Shown: positions 46,100 through 53,468 of the stretch, piece by piece | Layout: the number at the start of each line of letters is the position of its first letter | How positions within the stretch are numbered: position 1 is the stretch's first letter | Source: Ignavibacteria bacterium | GTDB lineage: Bacteria > Bacteroidota > Ignavibacteria > Tepidaquicellales > Tepidaquicellaceae | NCBI GenBank assembly: GCA_016709315.1 | Contig: JADJMZ010000004.1 | Coordinates: 124,001 to 188,000 of the forward strand | Reading direction: 5' to 3' | Length of the DNA: 64,000 nt | Translations under genes and position numbers: made by a program | The notes under the pieces: generated by a model | What the model saw: the letters and a program-made list of their open reading frames with translations, nothing else | What the model was told of the DNA's origin: nothing | Databases searched by the model: none

Positions 46100-47590
46100 T
46101 TAATGTGATTTACTGCTGTTTGCATCTTCTAACTTCCTCATCACTGAATCAAGGTTGAAGGAAGCCGACTTCTGACGCGGAGGGTATTTCGTAAAATTCA
46201 CGATCTCCTTACCCACCAATTCCTGCATCCCGTACAATAAGAAAGCATGATCCAGCACCCAGTCCCAGTAAGTGTTAGAGTTTTCGTCAGCTCGTTCGAA
46301 CGGATCACGCCTGAGATTAAACATTTTAGGAAGCCGCAATGAAACAAATGGTTCAGCCCAGCATTGCATGGTTTTAGCCCTTTGTTCCATAAGCACCATT
46401 TTCCAGTCACCCATTCTGATCCCCAGAATATCACCGTCATCACTGATGTAGAAGAAAGAACTCCTCGGACTTTCCTTCACTTCTCCTGTCAGGTAAGGTA
46501 TCATGTTAAATCCGTCAATATGGACATTGTATGTCTTATTGCCGATCTTATGTCCTTTGAGGAGTTTCTCTTTTATATCAGGTTCTCCTGCTGCAGTAAG
46601 AAATGTTGTTAACCAGTCCTGATGAGTTACGATACCGTTGAGTACTGAACCGGCTTTGATCTTTCCGGGCCAGCGCATAAAAGCAGGCACTCTCCATCCG
46701 CCTTCCCAGTTCGTATTCTTTTCTGAACGAAATGGCGTGATGCCGGCATCAGGCCAGCTGTTATAGTGCGGACCGTTATCTGTCGAGTACATAACTATCG
46801 TGTCTTCCGCTATGCCAAGCTCATCAAGCTTATTCAGCATTTCCCCGATGTGTTCATCGTGTGCAACCATTACATCGTTATAATCTCCCTGTCCGCTCTT
46901 GCCCCTGTGCTTTTCGGCAACATGCGTTCTGAAGTGCATAGCAGTAGTATTGTACCAGATAAAGAATGGCTTGTCTTCTTTATGAGCTTTTTCAATGAAT
47001 TTGAGAGCATGTTCAGTCGCTTCGTCATCAATTGTTTCCATTCTCTTTTTTGTCAAAGGACCGGTGTTCTCAATTTTTTGTCCGCCCTTGCCGTCTGACC
47101 AGCAGTGCAGCACTCCTCTTGGTCCGAATTGTTTTTTGAATTCAGGATTTTTAGGATAATCAGGATGTTCAGGTTCCTCTTCTGCATTCAGATGGTAAAG
47201 ATTACCGAAGAACTCATCGAATCCGTGGACCGTCGGTAGAAATTCATCCTTATCTCCAAGATGATTTTTTCCAAACTGACCTGTTGCATAACCAAGAGGT
47301 TTAAGCAATTCGGCTATTGTCGGATCTTCTGCTTTAAGACCTAAATCCGCTCCCGGGACTCCAACCTTTGTAAGTCCTGTCCTGATAGGATTCTGTCCGG
47401 TAATAAATGCGGCTCTGCCTGCAGTACAGCTTTGCTGAGCATAGTAGTCAGTGAAAGCTACGCCTTCGTTTCCTATTCTGTCAATGTTAGGAGTACGGTA
47501 ACCCATTTGTCCCCTGCTATTGTAACTGATATTCCACCAGCCAACATCATCTCCCCAAAGAATAAGAATATTTGGTTTTTTTGTTGCCAT
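46100..47590 (-). CDS. Arylsulfatase 3, compact, signal-less
   Basis: A 496-residue sulfatase without the extra C-terminal domain of its neighbours. The Asp pair is ILILWGDDVGWW (residues 14-15). The maturation motif is QSCTAGRAAFITG with Cys55 in a C-T-A-G-R context, in contrast to C-S-P-T-R in the other two. YSTDNGPHYNSWPD supplies further metal ligands and GKNHLGDKD the active-site Lys/His. It begins directly at MATKKPNIL, so it lacks a signal peptide. The leader AAAAGGA is a good ribosome-binding site. It sits between the two maturase genes. Confidence 0.93.
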   Translation of the reverse strand: MATKKPNILILWGDDVGWWNISYNSRGQMGYRTPNIDRIGNEGVAFTDYYAQQSCTAGRAAFITGQNPIRTGLTKVGVPGADLGLKAEDPTIAELLKPLGYATGQFGKNHLGDKDEFLPTVHGFDEFFGNLYHLNAEEEPEHPDYPKNPEFKKQFGPRGVLHCWSDGKGGQKIENTGPLTKKRMETIDDEATEHALKFIEKAHKEDKPFFIWYNTTAMHFRTHVAEKHRGKSGQGDYNDVMVAHDEHIGEMLNKLDELGIAEDTIVMYSTDNGPHYNSWPDAGITPFRSEKNTNWEGGWRVPAFMRWPGKIKAGSVLNGIVTHQDWLTTFLTAAGEPDIKEKLLKGHKIGNKTYNVHIDGFNMIPYLTGEVKESPRSSFFYISDDGDILGIRMGDWKMVLMEQRAKTMQCWAEPFVSLRLPKMFNLRRDPFERADENSNTYWDWVLDHAFLLYGMQELVGKEIVNFTKYPPRQKSASFNLDSVMRKLEDANSSKSH

Positions 47591-47716
47591 GATATTATTC
47601 CTTTTGTTTTTATTTATGAATTTCCCGGACTATCGTCAGATAAAACCGGTGTTGATTAAATAATAAACCTCTGAGATTTAAACAATTTAAAAGAAAAATC
47701 AATTTGCACTATACAA

Positions 47717-49168
47717 TTATTTATCTTTGTTCGTTTCAATTACTGAACCTGTATTCAGCTTACTGAACTGAGACTCAGGATTTTTATTGCCATGACAAAA
47801 TCGAAATTTTTTTCCGCTCCCACATGGACATGGCTGATATATTCCCCTCTTTATGTCTTCTGCAGTAATCAGCGCCATAACATCAGCAGGAGCGCGGTGC
47901 AGCTCCAGCAATTTTAACATCTCCAGCATTGCAGAACGGGTATGAGTAAAAAACAACTCCAGCCCCGGACAAAGATAATTTTGACCCTGTTCGCCGTCTT
48001 TGGATAAAGCAAACCTGTCTTTCGGACATCCGCCGTTGCATAGCTGTCTGACTTCGCATTTCTGACACTGGGCTGTCAGCGAGTCAAGTTTATCCCGTCC
48101 GAACTTTCGCTGCTCAGGCGACGATACAAGATCCTGCATGTGAGTTTTGTGAATGTTGCCCAGCAGATAATCCGGCTCGACAAAATGATCGCAGGAATAA
48201 AGATCTCCGTTATGCTCAAGCGCAGGACCATAACCGCAGGTCGGCGCATGAATGCAAAGCATATGTCGTCCGATATATGATTCAAGTGTTACGTCAAAAA
48301 GCTGTACAAAAACTTTTCCAACATCGTGACGCACCCACTCCTCGAAGATATCAACAAGAAAACGTCCGTACTGCAATGCGCCAACCGTCCGTTCTGTTAC
48401 CAGATTGCCGGTTTGAGTATAGAGAAGGCGCTTGCGGTCTTTCTGTATACTCCATCCCTGATTTGCGATCTCAATGGTTTCAGAAGTTGCGCGCTCTACT
48501 ATCGGAATGAACTGAATCCATTTAGCTTTTAATTCATCTCTGAAAAAACGGTAAACTGTCCGCCCGTGATTTTCATTGGCAGCATTGACCGTACAGAGTA
48601 TATTGTACTCGACTTTATGCCGCTGCAGCAGATTCAGACCTTTCATAACTTTATCAAATGTACCCTGACTTCCGCGGTCAACTCGGTAAGTATCGTGAAT
48701 TTCACGAGGTCCGTCAACGCTGAGCCCGACTAAGAAATTATTTTTCTTAAAGAATTCGCACCATTCGTCATTGAGAAGTATTCCGTTGGTTTGAAATGTG
48801 TAATTAATCACCTGACCAGGACGGCGATATTTCTCGACTATTTCAACAGAGAGTCTGAAAAAATCTAATTTCATAAGTGTAGGTTCGCCTCCCTGCCATG
48901 CTACAGTTACCTCCGAAATACGATGCGATTCGAGCAACTGACGGATGTATTCTTCAAGTGTTGCTTCCGACATCCTGCTTTTCTCATTTGGATAAAGCGC
49001 TTCCTTTGACAGGAAAAAACAATAAGTGCAGTCAATGTTACATGTGGATCCGCTTGGCTTTGAAAGCAGGTGAAAACCGGGCGGATTGTCAGCCGTGATT
49101 TGAAACTGAGGATTGACAGATTGAGTCATTGGATTTTCAGTAAAAATATTATCAGACATTTTATCCAT
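47717..49168 (-). CDS. Anaerobic sulfatase-maturating enzyme 2 (radical SAM/SPASM, SEC-C tail)
   Basis: A 483-residue paralogue of the maturase at 43461. It has the radical-SAM motif CNIDCTYC (Cys43, 47, 50), AWQGGEPTLMKLDFF, and YSCDHFV with the anSME catalytic Asp. CQKCEVRQLCNGGCPKDRF is the second auxiliary cluster. A terminal SEC-C motif, CPCGSGKKFRFCHG, ends the recognisable part. It has an extra N-terminal 25 residues and an insertion of about 35 residues around residue 230 (SIQKDRKRLLYTQTGN) compared with the first. The paralogues may divide the Cys-type sulfatases between them. It lies 126 bp upstream of sulfatase 3. Confidence 0.94.
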   Translation of the reverse strand: MDKMSDNIFTENPMTQSVNPQFQITADNPPGFHLLSKPSGSTCNIDCTYCFFLSKEALYPNEKSRMSEATLEEYIRQLLESHRISEVTVAWQGGEPTLMKLDFFRLSVEIVEKYRRPGQVINYTFQTNGILLNDEWCEFFKKNNFLVGLSVDGPREIHDTYRVDRGSQGTFDKVMKGLNLLQRHKVEYNILCTVNAANENHGRTVYRFFRDELKAKWIQFIPIVERATSETIEIANQGWSIQKDRKRLLYTQTGNLVTERTVGALQYGRFLVDIFEEWVRHDVGKVFVQLFDVTLESYIGRHMLCIHAPTCGYGPALEHNGDLYSCDHFVEPDYLLGNIHKTHMQDLVSSPEQRKFGRDKLDSLTAQCQKCEVRQLCNGGCPKDRFALSKDGEQGQNYLCPGLELFFTHTRSAMLEMLKLLELHRAPADVMALITAEDIKRGIYQPCPCGSGKKFRFCHGNKNPESQFSKLNTGSVIETNKDK

Positions 49169-49337
49169 TGAATTTGAAATTGTTGTTTTGCTCTACAAGA
49201 TGTTATTATCTATAAAAAACTTTCTTAAAGTAAAATTAAAATTCATAAAACTTCCCGCATTAAATTAATAAAGACAACTGGTAAATAGTTTTACTTAACA
49301 AATTATATTTTTATTAACTAAAAATAACTGACAATTA

Positions 49338-50285
49338 TTACTTCAGACGAAATATACATCTGAATCCTATATGCGACATTCCTGTATCTGTCATCTGAGG
49401 CTGTCTTGCTGCAGGTCTGTACCTCAGACAGTAATTCGGAGCGCAGAGATGCGAACCTCCTTTTACGACTTTCCTCGGTATTCTTATCTGCGGCTGATTC
49501 GGATCAAAACTTCCGTCAGGTGAAATTACTCTTGGATTGACTGCCGGAGTACAGCAGGATTTATATTGTTCAGCGCTTTCATCAAGGTGCATGACAAACC
49601 AGTCACTTGTCCATTCCCATACATTACCTGCCATATCATAGAGTCCGTATGCGTTCGGTTCGAATGAACCTACAGGCGAAGTTCCTTCGAACTCATCTAT
49701 TATTAAATTCTGCCATGGAAACTCTCCCTGCCAGCTGTTCGCCATTGGCTTTGTGTACTGTATGTCTTCATCTCCCCATGTATAATTCTTTCCTTCCAGT
49801 CCGCCTCTTGCAGCAAATTCCCATTCGGCTTCTGTCGGCAGTTCCTTGCCGAGCCAGTGCGCATATGCCTCGGCGTCTTCATAAGCAATATGAATTACCG
49901 GATGATCCTCTTTTCCATTTACCGAACTTTCAGGACCTTTCGGATTTTTCCAGCAAGCCCCCGGAACCCACATCCACCAGTTAAAATAATCCGACAGATC
50001 TACTGGTCCCTGAGTTCTCTTGAAGACAAGTGCGCCGGGGATCAGGTCTTTCGGATCTACAGTAGGATACTCTTCAGGATCAAGAGGTCTTTCAGCTACT
50101 GTTATATATCCCGTTTCATCTGAAAATTTTTTATAATCTGCATTTGTAACTTCATACTTATCAATGTAAAATCCGTCAACTGTAACTTCGTGAACTGGTT
50201 TTTCTTCCGGGTAATAATTCTCCGAACCCATAAGGAATTTTCCGCTTGGTATTTTAATCATATTCTTCAGTTCAGATGAAATCAT
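49338..50285 (-). CDS. Formylglycine-generating enzyme (FGE/SUMF1 family)
   Basis: An oxygen- and copper-dependent enzyme that converts the sulfatase Cys to formylglycine. The 315-residue protein from ATG 50285 shows the SUMF1 fold: IPSGKFLMGSENYYPEEKPV, YIDKYEVTNADYKKF, LGKELPTEAEWEFAARGG, NVWEWTSDW and GGSHLCAPNYCLRYRPAARQ. The two Cys in C-x4-C correspond to human FGE Cys336 and Cys341, the copper-binding pair, so it looks like a true FGE rather than a generic SUMF1 protein. An in-frame start at 50378 would run into the upstream HAD gene and is less likely. It lies downstream of that HAD gene on the same strand. Confidence 0.92.
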   Translation of the reverse strand: MISSELKNMIKIPSGKFLMGSENYYPEEKPVHEVTVDGFYIDKYEVTNADYKKFSDETGYITVAERPLDPEEYPTVDPKDLIPGALVFKRTQGPVDLSDYFNWWMWVPGACWKNPKGPESSVNGKEDHPVIHIAYEDAEAYAHWLGKELPTEAEWEFAARGGLEGKNYTWGDEDIQYTKPMANSWQGEFPWQNLIIDEFEGTSPVGSFEPNAYGLYDMAGNVWEWTSDWFVMHLDESAEQYKSCCTPAVNPRVISPDGSFDPNQPQIRIPRKVVKGGSHLCAPNYCLRYRPAARQPQMTDTGMSHIGFRCIFRLK

Positions 50286-50355
50286 AATTTTTTCTTTGAT
50301 TAATTTATAATGTTTATTTGATCCGTCAGGATTATAGAAAATTTCTGTCCGGTAT

Positions 50356-51270
50356 TCAAAATACTTTATTCCAGTCATTCTTCATGCTTACTACATTTAT
50401 TCCTTCGGCTTCTGCAACATCTAAAGCTTCTTTAAGCGGACTAATTTTGAAATCTTTATCATAAGCGACCTCTCGTTCGGAATCATCGTGATGAATCAGC
50501 AAAGCCATTTTCAGTCCTTCGCCTGCTAATGTGTATCTCAGCATAGCAAGGTCCCCGTCAGAATTTCCAAAAGCAAATACAGGTCTTTTGCCTATATGAA
50601 GATATATGTTGTTTACTTTTTCTTCCCTGTCGTCAAAACTTCCGAGTTCCGGTAATCTTGTAATTAACGGCTTACTGCCTTCATACTCTATCTTGGTTTT
50701 GCCGCTGCTTCCTATCACGCGGTCAGAAGATATTCCGTAAATTTTTTCCGAAACAACTCTCATGAAGTTTATACCTCCGCCTGAAACTATAAATGTTTTA
50801 AAATCATTTTCTCTCAGATATTGCAGCAGCTCAACCTGCGGTTTGAAAACAGAATCATAAAATGAGAATTTGAAACGGGGATGGACGGCATTTTCAAACC
50901 AATGTTTGACATTTGATTCAAATTCTTCAGGTGTCTTAGCGTCATGTGTTTTAAACAAAAATGTCATAATATCTTTTTTGGAAAAAGTTGAGATCGTTTT
51001 AATATCTTTTTCAATAAATGCTTTGAATGGCTGCGAGTTTTTCATTTCTGGATTAAGTTCAGCAAGTTCCTTAATTCTGTCCAGTGCAAAAAGTAATTGA
51101 ACCGGAAAGGGCTGTTCAGTCCAGAGCGTACCGTCATTATCAAAAACTGCGATCCTGTTTTCTTCCGGAATAAAATCTTCTGAATCTTTATCGGAAATTC
51201 TTTCAATAAACTTCAAAACGGATCTTTTTATTTCTGTATCATTCCAGGAAGGTAAAATGTTATTTGTCAT
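50356..51270 (-). CDS. HAD-superfamily hydrolase, acid-phosphatase-like
   Basis: A 304-residue cytoplasmic HAD protein. Motif I is VFDNDGTLW (Asp44 nucleophile, Asp46), motif II lies in FIVSGGGINFMR, and motif IV is FAFGNSDGDLAML. The cap region between them is helical. Phosphoserine-phosphatase-like or nonspecific phosphatase activity is suggested. It is 70 bp upstream of the FGE gene; its role in the island is unclear. It is the first gene of the block, preceded by 436 bp of noncoding sequence. Confidence 0.85.
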   Translation of the reverse strand: MTNNILPSWNDTEIKRSVLKFIERISDKDSEDFIPEENRIAVFDNDGTLWTEQPFPVQLLFALDRIKELAELNPEMKNSQPFKAFIEKDIKTISTFSKKDIMTFLFKTHDAKTPEEFESNVKHWFENAVHPRFKFSFYDSVFKPQVELLQYLRENDFKTFIVSGGGINFMRVVSEKIYGISSDRVIGSSGKTKIEYEGSKPLITRLPELGSFDDREEKVNNIYLHIGKRPVFAFGNSDGDLAMLRYTLAGEGLKMALLIHHDDSEREVAYDKDFKISPLKEALDVAEAEGINVVSMKNDWNKVF

Positions 51271-51552
51271 TATTAGTTTTTTAGATTATATTAGTGCTAA
51301 CTTCGCAAGTTCACCTGAACTTTTATAAACAGGCATATTTACCTGCTAATTATTAATATATTAAATAATGTGGGATTTATGTTTTCAATTTAATTTTTAT
51401 GGATTATAAATTCCAACCAATTGTAATAACATTATATACGAAAAGTGTATCTAAGATTTCAAATATAATTTTATCCGGCAACAATTGCTTCGAGACTAAC
51501 AATGCTGCAAAGGTGTGCATTAACCTGAAAGGATTTTTCTTAATCATAATTT

Positions 51553-51586
51553 AAACAGCCGGAAAGATCTCTCCTCCCGGCTGTTT
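51553..51586 (-). terminator. Terminator-like hairpin downstream of the T9SS cargo gene
   Basis: A perfect 10-bp stem, AAACAGCCGG (51553-51562) with CCGGCTGTTT (51577-51586), has a 14-nt loop. The T-tract is weak in both directions. It lies 121 bp beyond the minus-strand T9SS gene. The rest of 51271-51706 has a heptad satellite but no gene. Confidence 0.55.
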
Positions 51587-51600
51587 AGTCTTTTAAGATT

Positions 51601-51697
51601 CTTTCAACTTTCAACTTTTAACAGTTTACTTTCAACATTTCAACTTTCAACTTTCAACTTTTAACTTTTAACTTTCTACTTTTAACTTTTAACTTTC
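51601..51697. repeat. Heptanucleotide satellite CTTTYAA
   Basis: About 14 units of CTTTCAA/CTTTTAA with a few variants end 10 bp from the stop codon of the T9SS gene. Same unit as at 30736-30799. Confidence 0.85.
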
Positions 51698-51706
51698 AAC
51701 TTTCTT

Positions 51707-53392
51707 CTATTTTAAAAGCATCATCCGCTTCGTCTGCACAAAACCATCTGCTTCCAGTTTATAAAAGTATACTCCGCTTGCAAAATTATTTCCCTGTCCC
51801 GAATTGCCGGCGTTAAATTCAGTTTCATAACTTCCCGGCGAAAGATTCTCATTAATTAAAACAGCTACTTCTTTTCCAGTCAGATCAAATACTTTCAGTG
51901 AAACAAATCCGGGATTTGAAATCTCAAATTCCAGTTTCGTGACGGGATTGAAAGGATTAGGATAATTTTGTTTTAAACTAAAATTTTCCGGGATAGCTGA
52001 TGAGATTTGTCTTACACTAATGATCTCATAATTTTTCGGATTGAACTGTGACCAGTTTGATGTCCAGTTTGCATTTCCAAATGCTCCTCTGTAAGTTACA
52101 TTTTCAAATCCGGAAAGATTCGGATTGCTGAAAGAAGAGCCCGACAATGCAGGCGAACCTGCCTGAGGAATCCAGTAGTTGACATTGTTCGCCGGCAATG
52201 GCACATCGGGATAAATACTGAAAGGACTTGTTAACTGCACCTGCGTGTTTTGTGCAAATACTGTATTTCCGAAAGAAGAATTCTGAAGCCATGCCTGTGG
52301 AGCAAATGCGCCCGTTCCTGTGCTGTCCGCAAGTCTTAAATTCCCTGCAAGTATGTTGTTCCTTAATTGAATTGTATCATACTGAGATGCATCCCCGACT
52401 CCCGATCCGTCAAATCTAATTCCGGTTTTCCATCCCATGATTATTGAATTATAAATTGAAGCAAGCATATTCCTTCTTAAATGCGCTCCCCTCTGAAACA
52501 AAGGATTTGCTGTTGATGATGTAGTAATAAACGGACCTACAACTGTCATGTTCGAAAACACCGGCTTTGTCCTGGGATTGTTAAAATTAACCGGGGACTG
52601 ATTGTTGTTGTCTATTTCAAATCCGTTAGATGAACTAACATCTGCAATTGAGCTGTCCCTGACGCTTAACCCGAACTGTACTCTTCCTCTGTATCCGTTA
52701 TCAGCATCCCAGTCGTCATCAAGTCCTTTGTATGCAATTAAGTATTTACAGTTTACATTTCCTCCGAACCATTCAAAAGAATCATCACCGCTGTAACTTA
52801 CCTGTACATATTCAATTACAGTCCTGCTACCTACACCTCCCATTGTCAGTCCGTTGATCTCATTTCCCGAAACTCCTGTTAAATTTACTCCCGGAAATTC
52901 CAGTCTCACATATTTTAATACACCTGAACTGTCATTGTCTATTCTTGGCTGACCTCCGTATATCGGTCCCAGTCCTGCTCCAAAACCTTCTATCTCCGCA
53001 GAATCAATTCCTGTTGATGTGTTGATCCCTGATCTTCCCAGAATAATTATTCCGCCCCAGTCTCCCGCATTTCTCTGACCTGCCGGTTTTCTGCTTGTAA
53101 ATAATATTGGATCTCCGGCATTTCCGATTGCATATATCTTCCCGCCTCTTTCTATTATCAATGTTCCTTTTGTGTTGAAGTCTCCGAATATTTTTGTGCC
53201 GGCTTCGATTACAAGAGTTGCTCCCGGCTTTACATAATTGAAACCTTTCATTATGTAAGTAACGGATCTGCTGAGCGTTGTATTTGAAGTGATGTTTGAT
53301 GAATTCAGCGTTGTAGAATCTACTGCTGAATAAGTCTGCTTTGAGATCATAATAATGACCGCAAAACAAAGAATTAAGAACTTTGCTTTCAT
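51707..53392 (-). CDS. T9SS-type secreted protein with parallel beta-helix-like body
   Basis: A 561-residue secreted protein. The signal peptide is LILCFAVIIMISKQTYS. The body has repeated beta-like text (VIEAGTKIFGDFNTKGTLII; GGIIILGRSG), consistent with a parallel beta-helix or Ig-like fold. The C-terminal type IX sorting domain starts ENFSLKQNYPNPFNPVTKLE and runs through LTGKEVAVLINENLSPGSYE to FVQTKRMMLLK, so it should be exported by the type IX system and cleaved or anchored. It is 76 bp downstream of a TonB receptor gene, a recurrent pairing in the phylum. Ribosome-binding site AGAGGAA present. Confidence 0.85.
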   Translation of the reverse strand: MKAKFLILCFAVIIMISKQTYSAVDSTTLNSSNITSNTTLSRSVTYIMKGFNYVKPGATLVIEAGTKIFGDFNTKGTLIIERGGKIYAIGNAGDPILFTSRKPAGQRNAGDWGGIIILGRSGINTSTGIDSAEIEGFGAGLGPIYGGQPRIDNDSSGVLKYVRLEFPGVNLTGVSGNEINGLTMGGVGSRTVIEYVQVSYSGDDSFEWFGGNVNCKYLIAYKGLDDDWDADNGYRGRVQFGLSVRDSSIADVSSSNGFEIDNNNQSPVNFNNPRTKPVFSNMTVVGPFITTSSTANPLFQRGAHLRRNMLASIYNSIIMGWKTGIRFDGSGVGDASQYDTIQLRNNILAGNLRLADSTGTGAFAPQAWLQNSSFGNTVFAQNTQVQLTSPFSIYPDVPLPANNVNYWIPQAGSPALSGSSFSNPNLSGFENVTYRGAFGNANWTSNWSQFNPKNYEIISVRQISSAIPENFSLKQNYPNPFNPVTKLEFEISNPGFVSLKVFDLTGKEVAVLINENLSPGSYETEFNAGNSGQGNNFASGVYFYKLEADGFVQTKRMMLLK

Positions 53393-53468
53393 GGATTCCT
53401 CTTTTTTTTATTTTGTAAAATAGCAGTAAAGACTACTGGATCTCAACTGCCTTTTATTAATTTTGCTT

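Noticed and set aside
50285..50378. N-terminal extension of the FGE protein
   Set aside because: It would overlap the start of the HAD gene frame without homology; the FGE fold begins after ATG 50285.
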